The notes beneath the pieces were generated by a model. That model saw only the letters and a list, made by a program, of their open reading frames with translations, was not told the DNA's origin and ran no database searches. Positions 51,555-62,035 of a stretch of DNA of 64,000 nt are shown here, in pieces (positions within the stretch are counted from its first letter, which is position 1; each line of letters begins with the position of its first letter). The stretch is from Treponema sp. (GTDB lineage Bacteria; Spirochaetota; Spirochaetia; Treponematales; Treponemataceae). The DNA is taken from contig JAAYNH010000056.1 of assembly GCA_012520945.1 (NCBI GenBank), positions 28,416 through 92,415 on the forward strand, given 5' to 3'. The translations under genes and the position numbers were made by a program.

Positions 51555-54500
51555 TTAGTTTTCTTCTTTCAAGAAAACTACATCTACACGACCCGTCGAT
51601 TTAAATCCTATGAATGATTCACAATCTGCCATTGCGATGCCGTCTTGTGTTGTATTCCATGTACCAGGATTTGAACCTACATAAACACGATAGTTTTCAC
51701 TTGATACAAAATACTCTGTATTCCCTACAAAAACACCCGGTACTACTTGATAATCCCAAACATATTGTCCGTCAAGACTAATACGTTTTGCATATTTTAT
51801 ACCGTCTTCGGAAGATTCACTGTTCAAATAAGAAACAACAGGAGTTGTTCCAAAAAGTGAAAGTGTGGACATGGTTAAACTTCCCGTTCTGTCTATTTCT
51901 TCCGGCGGTGCAAAATTATAAGAACCGTTTGCATTTCTAGTGGCACTTACATACATTAATTTTGAACCGTCTTTATAAACAGCATGCAATTTATTGTTGT
52001 CATCTGTGTCTATTTTCATAGAAACATACAAGCCACCTGTTAAACCTGTTTCTTGACGTACCCAATTATTATATGCAGGATTTGTTGAATTTGTATATGC
52101 CAAGCGAACTTTATTTCCGGCTTTATACATAATAACCGGATATCCGTGGCTTGTTACATCAATTGTGGAATATTCTCCTGCGCTTGCAACAGATTCAACA
52201 CCCGCTGTTATTACTTCAGTTTTTGCTCCTGCATATAACGTTACTTGACTATACTCATTTGATTCAATTTCATCAAAAGTTAATGTAACACTATTATCTG
52301 CCCAAGTTATATTTGTTGCATCACGATATGTAAACGGCTTAAATCTATTATATGTATCATTAAAATTTTGACTATCATTCATAAAGCAAATCGTTACACC
52401 ATTATCATTAAATATCTCCTGCCATGCGTTTCTTGATAAAGGAACGGTCACAGACGTTGTTGATTTTGCAGAAGGCGTTAAGTTAGGAATATCATACAAG
52501 TAAGACCCTGCGTTTCCTCCAAGATTAGGATGTGCGTTTCGAGGAACTCTAAACGCTTGCTTATTTGCAACTGTTCCTTCCTGAGTAGTATGAAGTCTGT
52601 CTTTTCCCGTAGCCGTTCCGTCAATTACAGACCAGTCATTCATTGTTCCTGCCCAATATTCATTATTGTTAGGACTAACTCTTTTTTGTACACAAGAATA
52701 TTTTAGGGAACCGTTTGTTCTATCGTAGAATAATGTATGTCCAAAATTACCGGAACGGATACTTTGAGGAGCACTAAATGAACCCGGGTTTCTTGTCATT
52801 TCATGACTCTGTAATGGATAATACGGAGTATTCATTTTTCCGTCCATAAGCATGCGAGGATTAATACAATTACCATCTGTTGTAATTATAGCAGTTCTTG
52901 CATTCATAGTTACTGACGAATTTTTATCTATTATAATATATCCTGCTCCACCAACTACGTTTGCAGAACCTAATGCAAAATGAGAGAAAACACCACCCAC
53001 ACCTACGTGATCAGGGAAGAATAATACACCCATATCTCCTGTTGTTTTGTCTACGCCAATTGCAGAATAATGCGTTGGTTGATCATAACATGTAAATATA
53101 CTATGACTACCTGTCTCATCTAATCCACGAACAAGTTCAATTGAAGCCGATCCTGTAAATGCCCATGAAGTATTAATTTGTCCGGCATTATCAAAGTCAA
53201 ACGTTGGCATGAGTGAATTTGCATTTGAACCAGGAACCTTATGATTTACATTCCAAACACTTACATAACGACCATCACTGAACGTCCAGCTTATGTTTGA
53301 AGGATCCTCTTCTCTGTTATATTTTGCAGTATCATCATTAGTATTATTATTACTTGTTACGCCACCACTTGTTACAACTAAATAACCGGATTTAGCAGGA
53401 ACTATCATTGTTGCTGTCTTACTGTCCGTAAAATTAGTTGTTGCAGTAGCACTGTTTACAGCACTTGTCATGCCGGTTTTAAAGTTAAAACCTTTTAATG
53501 TTACTGTTTCACCTTGAATTACAGGTGTTTTTCCATAACGTGAACGAATGGTCAACAAATCATTTTGACGAACAATATCCGTAATATATGGAACAACATC
53601 CACTTGTAAGTTTGTAGCTACAGTAACATTCGGCGTTGTATCCTTTGATGTAACATAAACATTTATATTTTTCTTTGCAACACTTGCTATTAAAGATGAA
53701 TCCCAAACGTATTCCCAATTCACAAAATGTCCGCTTTGATCAGCCGTTGAACTTGTAATGGTAAAACCACTTATTTTACTTGTCCATGCACCATTTTCAT
53801 AAGTTGCAACTTCTTGTACTGTTGTATTTGGAGTTACGGTAATAGTTCCGGCATTTGTTTGTCCCATTGCATAATCATCTATATACATATGCAAACTACT
53901 AAGGCGTTTGTTATCGCTTGCTTGTCCACGTAGAACAATTTTTCCGGAAACGGCTGAGTTACCATTATTATTCCATGAACCCGGTAAATCAATGTGTCCA
54001 TTTGTGCGATCGTTTTCAAATAAACTGTTATCATCTTCATCATTCCAGAACAATGATGAAATGGATGCCGTAGGAGCTACATCATCAATAACATCAATTA
54101 TTAATTTAGTATTCAAGATAGCATTTAATGTTGTCTCACCTATTGCACCTTCTTCCGTTGAATCCCAAATTGTTACCTTAATATTTTTGCCGTCTGTTGA
54201 CGAAGTACTTTCATTTTCGGCACCAAAATCAGCAGCTTGAATTATCACAGGGACCATAACTTCAGCAACACTGTTGTCACGTATGAAAAGGGATGTTAAT
54301 TCCGAACCTGTCTTACCTTTGCATGTAACTTTGTCAACTCCGGCAATATTTAAGTCATAATACAAACTTCCGTTTCCGTTAAGCACTTCAAAAGCAATTG
54401 TAGACTTATCTTTTACTGTAAATGTTCCATTTGCAGGTACGGAGCCGTCTACATTTAATGTCACATTACTTGAACCTGTTACAGTATATTCAATAACTTC

Positions 54501-57500
54501 TTCAACTATAATATCTTCTCCGGAAAGAACATTGGCAACGCTTCCGTCTCCGTTCAAGTCTGTTCCTAAGAATACTTTCGTAATTTTTGGACCATTATTT
54601 TCAACTTGAGTTACACGTGAACCTGTTGTTACATTTCCTGCTTTATCAAATGCTGCATAATAAACAGTCACTTTTCCGTCAGGTATCGTCAAAGAGTCAA
54701 TCCAAACAGAACAATTATACGTATTTCCTGAACTACGAACGAATTCTTCAGAAATTCCGTCACCGTCATCACTAGGATAAGCTGCAGGATACATTTCTGT
54801 TGTTCCATGATCAATAGCCATTGCGTATGCAAAAGCTGCCGTTGTTTCCGTTACAGGAACATCCGTATCAATTGTAGCAACATCTCCATCAATAGCAGTA
54901 ATTTTACGATCAATACCACCAATGCTCACATATGTACTTACTTTTATATTTTCATTACTACCCAAGCCAGCATATGATAAAGTCTTTGTTGAAGAACGCG
55001 TTACAGTTTTTGTCAAACGCGGAATACCATATTCATCATCACTCATATCTGCATCTGTCAAATTTGTACGACGGTTTGTAACATTAACTGCAGGATTATA
55101 TACGCGTTTGTTATTTCCTGCCGAATCTTGACGCATAATCCACACGAATGCTTTATCCAACTCACTTTCATTTTCTTCAAAAACAGCCTTCATTGTAAAA
55201 GAACCATCACTTTGAACAATGCGTTTTTCACCTTCACCAAGACCAACATTTGCATCTCCGGATTTCAAAGAAATAAACGTTGGTGCTGTATTATCATACT
55301 TAATTGAAATAATCTCTGTATTATCAATAGGTGATTCTCCACTGTCAGTAATGGTAATATAAGTTTGCATCATATTTTTGCCCACAAAGATGCCGGCTGT
55401 TGTATCTATTGGAATATTGATTGTATAACCCGTTTTTCCTTCTTTTGAAACCCATGTAAACCAAGAAGGATTCGCTTTCAAAGAACCTTCTACGGAAGGA
55501 ACATCTGTTACCGCTGCCTCTAAATTAATGTCTTCAACAGTTCCATTATCCAACGCATTTCCATATAGCCACCATTTACCACGAATCCACATATCAGCTT
55601 CGTAAGTTTTACGAGCAACGATTGAGCCTGTTCCTGAAACATTATTTGACCATTGAACCAATTCCAAGTCTTCTAATGTAGGTGCTCCACTATCAAATTT
55701 CAATGTCATTGTTTCTGTCCAAGGTCCAACCTTGTCATCATTATCAATTGCTCTAGCTCTAAGTTTAATAGTTGCTTTATTTCCACCATTCATAAAATGC
55801 TTGTTTTCATTTATCTTCAAATACCAGTTAGCTGTATTATTAGCTTTTAAACCCCACCAAGCATCTTCATTTGTTGTTTCAGCTTTTGCTTCAAATGTAT
55901 AGAAACTACTATATTTTCCTGTGCTGAAAAGTGTTTCATCATCGGCAAAACTACCGTCTGCATTTGAATCAATTTGGATATATACCGCTTTAATACTACC
56001 ATTATCGACGGCAGTTCCGTTTACACGAACCGTTCCTCCGTATGTTTTTCCATTATCAGGATATGCAATGTCAACAATCGGTTTATCTCCATCCGGATCA
56101 ATTTCAATTGAAAAATCGCGCTTCAAATAAACGTTACCGGCATTATCTTCAACACGGAAATATACAGGAACTAACCAAATATTTGAGTGAATATAACCTG
56201 TAACAGAAACTTCCGTTCCGTATGTTTCATTTGCATATGCATACAATGTATCTGCTTCAGTAAATTCAATGCACCATGTAAGGGCACCGCAACTTGTCCA
56301 GCCTACACTTGAGGCAGTTACATGAGGAGCCGCTTCTTTAGTCGGAATCATCCAACTCACCGACTTAATGCTTGTTCCGGCATCTGAAGCAGTTCCGTTA
56401 ATTACATTACCTCTTCCCGTCAATCGTGTACCATTTGCAGGACTAACAATATTTATTTCAGGATTTGTCTTATCCACGTTTAATGTCAAAACGTTTCTTA
56501 CAACAGAATTTCCTACATTATCAATAACTTGTACGTATACAGGCTGAATTGCTTCCGGGTTTGTCAAAGAACTAACATCAATTGTTGCAACATTATTCAC
56601 CGCTGGAATTGCACCGGTTGTAAAATTATCGTCTCCTGCTTTAACTTTTACTGAGTTTACGCCGGAACCGCCCGTATCAAGCGGGTTAAATGTAATGCTA
56701 ATTTGATTATTACCATTAACCGTAAAAGTGCCTGACGTTTTACCCGTATCCACTTCATCAATTTCAATTTTTGTAACGGCACTTGTTGGTGCTGTATTAT
56801 CACAATTTGCAGTTAATTTATGGACTGCTGCACATTCGTTTCCTGCCACATCTGATGCTCGCATCCAAATATAATTTGTGCCATTTACAATTTGTACTGC
56901 AGGAGAAGTTGCAGAATTTCCCGAAAGTCCCATGCTGTTCCATTTTGTCGGTTGTACGCCGGAAACTTGGCTAACACCATATTCTACAGAAGCAACACTA
57001 TTTGAATCTGTAACAGTTGCTTCAATTTCAACTGTTAAACTACCATACCATGTTACACCACCGGCAAGTGTTCCCTCTGTTTTAATTGAAGACGCATCGA
57101 TTACCGGAGCTGTTTTGTCAACAATTGTCTTAACTTTTTCTGAATTTGCTTTTCTACCGGCTTTGTCATATGCAAACATCTGCCATTCTTGTTGACCTTC
57201 TGCCAAACCGCTAATAGTAATGTTGAATGCATTTCCTGCCAAAACAACATCAGTTTCCGCACCGCCGTTTTGAGAATAAGTCACCTTGTCAATATTTGTG
57301 TCACTTGCAGTACCTGTAATTGTTACAGTTCCTGTTTTATTATATGCGACTAAAGGTGTTACAGAAATAACAGGATCTGTTGAATCAATTGTAAATGTCT
57401 TAGAAATAATCGAACTTGTTTGTTTTGATTTATCTACTGCAACAAAAGCCACAGTCCAACTTCCTTCATCTTTCCCATTCATATCAATATTTGTTGTCCA

Positions 57501-60500
57501 AACAGTAGTTCCATTTGCAGTTTGCCAGCCATCTATTGTTCCATCTTCATTAACAGTTCCTACAGAAACCGGCGGTTCAGTTCCTTTAACAACTTTGAAA
57601 GCAATGCTTTCTAAATTATCATCATCTGCAACTCCGGATATCTTTAATGTCTTTTCAGAGTTATGGAATGTAGACATATTATTTGTTGCCTCATCAAAAG
57701 CAATAGTTGGAGCACTACTGTCATATTTTATATTAACACCAAATTTACTTGATACCGTCATATTACCAAAGTTATCTTTTAAAGCAAATTTAATACCCTT
57801 AATATGTACGGATTGCGTTGCTGTATAAGTCGCGCTCCAAATTCTTTGGAAATTAGCATCACGAGCACCTATATCTGTTACTGTACGCCAATTTTCAATA
57901 TTGGATTCCGTAGCTCCTTCCGGATTTAAATCTTCCGGATACAAATAATATTTTACATAATCAAGAGCATTACATTCTGTAATTTTTCCGCCAAACTTAA
58001 TTGAAGGATCTTGTGTAAAAACTTGAGTATTATCATAATCTTGATCATTCAATTTTGTAAATTCAATTTCCGGAGCATTTTCATCCATCCAGAAGTATAT
58101 CTTTGTTTCAGCATTATTAAATAATGTAGTTGTCACATTATTCTTTTCTTTCAATGAAACAGTAATATAATGAGCTTTTTCCAAATCCAGATTTGAAGGC
58201 AACATCACAATAACACGAACCGTTGTTGTGTCCCCTGCGGCACAAGCATTATGTTCAACACTAACTTCTTGTGTACCGTCAAGATATACTTTCATACTAT
58301 TTTCAAGTATTCCATCATCATCGGTAATTTGGAACTCAAAATAGTTTTGATCACGTTTCATCAATGTTTTGTCTGTGAGACTTGTATCTGAATACTGAAT
58401 AGAATTATTTTTATCAAGTACAGTGATTAATGGCTTATCGGAATTTTGGTCAACAATAAAATATTTGTTGTCTTCAAAAACCTCTTCCGCCTCACCTTTT
58501 ACATAGAAATAAATTACATATTTTGTATTATCAACCAAAGTTGTTGTATTTAAAGAAATAGGATCTAATGTTGTGCTTGGTAAATTTCCCGCTGCATCTT
58601 CATCTTCGGTTCCATGTAAATATGTTTTTGTAGCTGCAAGCTTTCTAGTATCTTCATCTTCTTCACCAACTATACCTGCAGGAATAATAACATAAGCAAC
58701 CTTTTTAACATTTTGCTTTGAAATAGATGCCGTCAATGAAACTGTGCTATTTATAACATCAACACCGTCTTCCATTGCGGAATTATCACTGCGATAACTT
58801 GCTTTTTCACTAAAATTCATTGAATAAACGCGTGGTCTGTTTGAATCAATATATACGGACTTCACAAAATCCTTTCTGTTGCCGGCTTTATCCGTTGCAC
58901 TAATTACATAATTGAACTGTCCGCTTGTATTTGCATCAACTTCTTTTGTCCATGTAAACTCATTTACAACTTTTGCTTTGTCTGCAGGAATATTTAATGT
59001 ATATACAGGTAAACCGCCTTCAGTAATTGTAAAACTTGCCAAACCGCAACCATCATCAATTACACTACCTTTAAATGTAAATTTACGAGCCAAGTTAAAA
59101 GTGTTTTTGGAATTGAACCCTTGTTCCTCATCATCAACATATAAACCTATAGCTTCAAACTCAGGTTCTACTAAATCAACAACAGCCGTACACAACTTTT
59201 TCACATCACTATAAACATTTGTATCATCACAGAATGTATAATATACATCATTTTCGCCGTAAAACTTTGTTATTCCATCAACTAACGTTAGATAAACAGT
59301 AAATTCTTTGTCTTTTGTTTCATCACCAAGAATTCTTGCTTCATGCCATGTTACATTAGGATTCGTCAACGTTGGAGCTACGGAACCTTTTTTAACAAAT
59401 GTAAAACGTCCTTTTGTGCTGTCACTGTCTACAGTACCTTTAATTGTCAACGTTGTGCTTTGTCTTAACACTTCAATCGGAGTTTGCGGAGCGTCTTTCA
59501 TCTCACTCGGTTCTTCCAATGTTTTGATGCTTGGAGGCAAAATATCCGTTGTATATTCACGACTCACTACTTTAGAAAAGAATCTTCCATCTGAAATCTT
59601 AAAATCATATGCAACAACACCGTTATTTTCAGCAGAAACCGGCAAAGCAAACACAAATTCAAACTTGTATGGATCGGAAAAACTTGCAACCGAACCGTTC
59701 TTTTCGATTTTATTTGCTTCTGAGAATTCCGGATCCGTTTTAACTTTCCAGTAAAGAGTTATTTTCTTAGAGTCCATATCCTGTGCTGTAATAGTAATAA
59801 CTGTTTCGTTACTAGCATTTGGACGCACTTTTCCTGTTGCAGGAGAAACTTCATCCGCTGTAAACATTGGTGCATTTCCATTTAGGCTTACAGGGAAAAT
59901 ACCAAATCCGCCGGCTTTAGTTTTAACACTTCCGGCATCGCGACGAGTTGTAGTAAAACCTTGTTGATCTTCCGCATCAACAATAATATACCAACCGATG
60001 TCATCATCTCCATCTTCAGGGTTTCGATTAACAGGTAAAGTATAGTTAATCATTCTGTTGTCGCCACTTTTAAAAACTTGACTTGCCGGTATTTTATATT
60101 TTTCTTTTTCTACAGGATCTGTAATATCAAACGGCTCAAACGGTGTTGCAAGAGGCAAATCCGTCTGTTTAATCATATAAATATAAACTTTCTCAGGATC
60201 AATCGGTGTTTTGTCCGGACCCGGTTTAATTGTAACAACTACAGGAGAATTTCCTGCCAATTGATTAACAATAAAACCGTTTGCATGTTTATTCGGAGCA
60301 TAAAAATTCAAACCGCTAATTTCAACTGTCGGATTTTTATTTAAAGGATTGATTGAAAAATTTCCTGTTGTTCGTGGCTCTAACTGATCTTTTATGGAAT
60401 AAAGACGAATTACATCCATTTTTTCCATTGTAATGCCAACGCTGGCAAAGGAACTGCTTGCTAAAAAACCGCTATCAAACTGTGAAAGTTCTTCACGCGT

Positions 60501-61364
60501 TGGCAAACGGGCACCCGTATTCAATAAAAGAACAACATCATCATACAAATAATAGTGAGTAGTAGCATTACCTTCTTTTATGGTTTGACCTTCTTCCGCA
60601 CCCAAATACTTATATGCCGTATCATAAGCCGTCAATGTATAGAAAAATTCCGTTGCTTCCAATTGGTTTTCCATTGCATTTTGCAATGCCTTAAACTGCG
60701 AATAATTTAAGTTATCGCTTTCTTCTCCACTAATGGCAATTGTCCAACTTTGACCTACGTTTTCAGTTATAACTTGAGCATCTTCAATCGGCACAAGACT
60801 ATCGTCTACTTTTTTGAAAAAATCTATTACGATTTTTGAACAAACATTTGCATCATACATCGTTCCGGTAAAAGTTAAATCATTACCGTACGGATCCGGT
60901 ATAGTGTCGGAACCTTTTGTTGCAGGACGATCCAATAAAACAAAAGGCATAGTATTATCTATATAGTATGATTTCTCCAATGGTGTTGTACGACCGTTTT
61001 CGTCTTCTGCAGTTGCACGAATAATATATTCACCGTCAGCAATCGGATATTTTCCATCTTTAGGTGAATTTTCAAATTTTACAAACCATTTTCCTGTTTT
61101 CAAATCCAAGGTTGCTTCTTTGGATATAGCCTCATTACCGTTAAGCAACTCAACAGTAACTTTTGCCATAGAGGTGTCATCGCTCGCTGTTCCCGAAATT
61201 AAAAAGTCACCACGCATTACAACGTTTTGTGTTGGATATTCTATTGAAATCTTTGGGGCACTAATATCAACTTCCACACCCAAACCAACAGTACAAGTCG
61301 AAAATAAAATGAAAGACAGTGTCACGATTCCTAGCATTAAAAAGCTATAACTTCTTTTTTTCAT
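51555..61364 (-). CDS. Giant Ig-like-repeat surface lipoprotein (3269 residues)
   Basis: The lipoprotein signal ends FILFSTC (lipidated Cys24). More than ten Ig-like modules follow, joined by recurring linkers with a D-x-x-x-P pattern (YIDNTMPFV, TIDSTDPVISV, IVDKTAPVI, NVDKTNPEI, KYDNTAPTF) and the strand ITGTASD or close variants. An IPT/TIG-like module lies at about 2610-2700 (GKTPVIQGETVTLKGFNFK). The C-terminal 550 residues differ: Tyr/Asn-rich, with short repeated blades (MYKAGNKVRLAYTNS, LHAVYKDGSKLMYVS), resembling a beta-propeller. It is probably anchored in the outer membrane and involved in adhesion or glycan binding. GGAGG lies upstream of the ATG and a bidirectional terminator follows. 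The whole frame is open. Confidence 0.88.
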   Translation of the reverse strand: MKKRSYSFLMLGIVTLSFILFSTCTVGLGVEVDISAPKISIEYPTQNVVMRGDFLISGTASDDTSMAKVTVELLNGNEAISKEATLDLKTGKWFVKFENSPKDGKYPIADGEYIIRATAEDENGRTTPLEKSYYIDNTMPFVLLDRPATKGSDTIPDPYGNDLTFTGTMYDANVCSKIVIDFFKKVDDSLVPIEDAQVITENVGQSWTIAISGEESDNLNYSQFKALQNAMENQLEATEFFYTLTAYDTAYKYLGAEEGQTIKEGNATTHYYLYDDVVLLLNTGARLPTREELSQFDSGFLASSSFASVGITMEKMDVIRLYSIKDQLEPRTTGNFSINPLNKNPTVEISGLNFYAPNKHANGFIVNQLAGNSPVVVTIKPGPDKTPIDPEKVYIYMIKQTDLPLATPFEPFDITDPVEKEKYKIPASQVFKSGDNRMINYTLPVNRNPEDGDDDIGWYIIVDAEDQQGFTTTRRDAGSVKTKAGGFGIFPVSLNGNAPMFTADEVSPATGKVRPNASNETVITITAQDMDSKKITLYWKVKTDPEFSEANKIEKNGSVASFSDPYKFEFVFALPVSAENNGVVAYDFKISDGRFFSKVVSREYTTDILPPSIKTLEEPSEMKDAPQTPIEVLRQSTTLTIKGTVDSDSTKGRFTFVKKGSVAPTLTNPNVTWHEARILGDETKDKEFTVYLTLVDGITKFYGENDVYYTFCDDTNVYSDVKKLCTAVVDLVEPEFEAIGLYVDDEEQGFNSKNTFNLARKFTFKGSVIDDGCGLASFTITEGGLPVYTLNIPADKAKVVNEFTWTKEVDANTSGQFNYVISATDKAGNRKDFVKSVYIDSNRPRVYSMNFSEKASYRSDNSAMEDGVDVINSTVSLTASISKQNVKKVAYVIIPAGIVGEEDEDTRKLAATKTYLHGTEDEDAAGNLPSTTLDPISLNTTTLVDNTKYVIYFYVKGEAEEVFEDNKYFIVDQNSDKPLITVLDKNNSIQYSDTSLTDKTLMKRDQNYFEFQITDDDGILENSMKVYLDGTQEVSVEHNACAAGDTTTVRVIVMLPSNLDLEKAHYITVSLKEKNNVTTTLFNNAETKIYFWMDENAPEIEFTKLNDQDYDNTQVFTQDPSIKFGGKITECNALDYVKYYLYPEDLNPEGATESNIENWRTVTDIGARDANFQRIWSATYTATQSVHIKGIKFALKDNFGNMTVSSKFGVNIKYDSSAPTIAFDEATNNMSTFHNSEKTLKISGVADDDNLESIAFKVVKGTEPPVSVGTVNEDGTIDGWQTANGTTVWTTNIDMNGKDEGSWTVAFVAVDKSKQTSSIISKTFTIDSTDPVISVTPLVAYNKTGTVTITGTASDTNIDKVTYSQNGGAETDVVLAGNAFNITISGLAEGQQEWQMFAYDKAGRKANSEKVKTIVDKTAPVIDASSIKTEGTLAGGVTWYGSLTVEIEATVTDSNSVASVEYGVSQVSGVQPTKWNSMGLSGNSATSPAVQIVNGTNYIWMRASDVAGNECAAVHKLTANCDNTAPTSAVTKIEIDEVDTGKTSGTFTVNGNNQISITFNPLDTGGSGVNSVKVKAGDDNFTTGAIPAVNNVATIDVSSLTNPEAIQPVYVQVIDNVGNSVVRNVLTLNVDKTNPEINIVSPANGTRLTGRGNVINGTASDAGTSIKSVSWMIPTKEAAPHVTASSVGWTSCGALTWCIEFTEADTLYAYANETYGTEVSVTGYIHSNIWLVPVYFRVEDNAGNVYLKRDFSIEIDPDGDKPIVDIAYPDNGKTYGGTVRVNGTAVDNGSIKAVYIQIDSNADGSFADDETLFSTGKYSSFYTFEAKAETTNEDAWWGLKANNTANWYLKINENKHFMNGGNKATIKLRARAIDNDDKVGPWTETMTLKFDSGAPTLEDLELVQWSNNVSGTGSIVARKTYEADMWIRGKWWLYGNALDNGTVEDINLEAAVTDVPSVEGSLKANPSWFTWVSKEGKTGYTINIPIDTTAGIFVGKNMMQTYITITDSGESPIDNTEIISIKYDNTAPTFISLKSGDANVGLGEGEKRIVQSDGSFTMKAVFEENESELDKAFVWIMRQDSAGNNKRVYNPAVNVTNRRTNLTDADMSDDEYGIPRLTKTVTRSSTKTLSYAGLGSNENIKVSTYVSIGGIDRKITAIDGDVATIDTDVPVTETTAAFAYAMAIDHGTTEMYPAAYPSDDGDGISEEFVRSSGNTYNCSVWIDSLTIPDGKVTVYYAAFDKAGNVTTGSRVTQVENNGPKITKVFLGTDLNGDGSVANVLSGEDIIVEEVIEYTVTGSSNVTLNVDGSVPANGTFTVKDKSTIAFEVLNGNGSLYYDLNIAGVDKVTCKGKTGSELTSLFIRDNSVAEVMVPVIIQAADFGAENESTSSTDGKNIKVTIWDSTEEGAIGETTLNAILNTKLIIDVIDDVAPTASISSLFWNDEDDNSLFENDRTNGHIDLPGSWNNNGNSAVSGKIVLRGQASDNKRLSSLHMYIDDYAMGQTNAGTITVTPNTTVQEVATYENGAWTSKISGFTITSSTADQSGHFVNWEYVWDSSLIASVAKKNINVYVTSKDTTPNVTVATNLQVDVVPYITDIVRQNDLLTIRSRYGKTPVIQGETVTLKGFNFKTGMTSAVNSATATTNFTDSKTATMIVPAKSGYLVVTSGGVTSNNNTNDDTAKYNREEDPSNISWTFSDGRYVSVWNVNHKVPGSNANSLMPTFDFDNAGQINTSWAFTGSASIELVRGLDETGSHSIFTCYDQPTHYSAIGVDKTTGDMGVLFFPDHVGVGGVFSHFALGSANVVGGAGYIIIDKNSSVTMNARTAIITTDGNCINPRMLMDGKMNTPYYPLQSHEMTRNPGSFSAPQSIRSGNFGHTLFYDRTNGSLKYSCVQKRVSPNNNEYWAGTMNDWSVIDGTATGKDRLHTTQEGTVANKQAFRVPRNAHPNLGGNAGSYLYDIPNLTPSAKSTTSVTVPLSRNAWQEIFNDNGVTICFMNDSQNFNDTYNRFKPFTYRDATNITWADNSVTLTFDEIESNEYSQVTLYAGAKTEVITAGVESVASAGEYSTIDVTSHGYPVIMYKAGNKVRLAYTNSTNPAYNNWVRQETGLTGGLYVSMKIDTDDNNKLHAVYKDGSKLMYVSATRNANGSYNFAPPEEIDRTGSLTMSTLSLFGTTPVVSYLNSESSEDGIKYAKRISLDGQYVWDYQVVPGVFVGNTEYFVSSENYRVYVGSNPGTWNTTQDGIAMADCESFIGFKSTGRVDVVFLKEEN

Positions 61365-61406
61365 AATTAACCTCCGGCCATCTCTTGCCTAAAACTTACT
61401 AAAATA

Positions 61407-61429
61407 TTTGCAAACACAACTTGCAAGTT
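61407..61429. promoter_or_regulatory. Paired TTGCAA motifs upstream of the giant gene
   Basis: TTTGCAAA (61407-61414) and the perfect 12-bp palindrome AACTTGCAAGTT (61418-61429) share a TTGCAA core, 13 bases centre to centre. They lie 43-65 bases upstream of the giant gene and 220 bases from the divergent XRE regulator: a candidate operator. The rest of 61365-61649 is A/T-rich, with a long T-rich tract at about 61500-61590 and no gene. Confidence 0.35.
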
Positions 61430-61614
61430 ATATTTTAATATATAATTTTCAATATAGCAATTAAAAAATTTAAAAATTCACAAAATTCTTTAAAAATTCA
61501 TTAAAATTTGAGAATTTTTTTGTTTTTTTTTTCGATTTTTCTATTTTTTTTTACCTTTTCTATTTTTTTTCATCTTTTCCATACATCTGTATGTATATTG
61601 CATAAAAACAATAA

Positions 61615-61643
61615 TTACGGAAAGTATTAATTTCCCATATATT
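61615..61643 (+). promoter_or_regulatory. Putative leaderless promoter of the XRE regulator
   Basis: Weak -35 TTACGG (61615-61620), 17-bp spacer, TATATT (61638-61643), 6 bases to the ATG at 61650. Confidence 0.35.
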
Positions 61644-61649
61644 TGTTAT

Positions 61650-61943
61650 ATGTTTGCCATAGGGGAAATTCTCAAAGCTTTACGAAAAGAAAAAAAAATC
61701 TCAAGACGAGGGCTATGTAAAATGGCGAACCTTGATCAAGCACACGTTTATCGTTTGGAAAATAATTTGATCAATCCAACATTTGAAACTATAGAACGAT
61801 ATTGTGCCGCACTTGGCATTCCTTTTTGGCAAGTTGCTCTTTATGCCGAAAAAATCAAAGATTATGAAAAAGATTATAACATCAATATTAACGATTTTGA
61901 AAGCTGGGGTTATGTTGCCGATTCTTCTTCCGAAAAAAATTAA
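61650..61943 (+). CDS. Small XRE-family helix-turn-helix regulator
   Basis: 97 residues. A complete Cro/CI-type HTH_3 domain occupies residues about 4-62: IGEILKALRKEKKISRRGLCKMANLDQAHVYRLENNLINPTFETIERYCAALGI. A short acidic, Asn-rich tail follows with no ligand domain. It is divergent from the giant Ig lipoprotein gene with 285 bases between, and may regulate that gene or itself; this is not shown. No ribosome site precedes the ATG. Confidence 0.9.
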   Translation: MFAIGEILKALRKEKKISRRGLCKMANLDQAHVYRLENNLINPTFETIERYCAALGIPFWQVALYAEKIKDYEKDYNININDFESWGYVADSSSEKN

Positions 61944-62035
61944 TTTGTATTTCTTCTATTTTTACTGTAAAATATGTTATACTAATATTAATGTACATTT
62001 TGTAAATGTATAAAAAAATTTTATGGGAGATTATT

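Noticed and set aside
57286..57828. 180-codon open frame and several others antisense to the giant Ig lipoprotein gene
   Set aside because: They mirror the codon bias (Thr/Ser/Val-rich repeats) of the real gene, have no ribosome sites and give no recognisable motifs.
61495..61590. 90-base T-rich tract as a functional element
   Set aside because: It is compatible with the strong base bias of the intergenic DNA; no symmetry or repeat unit is present.
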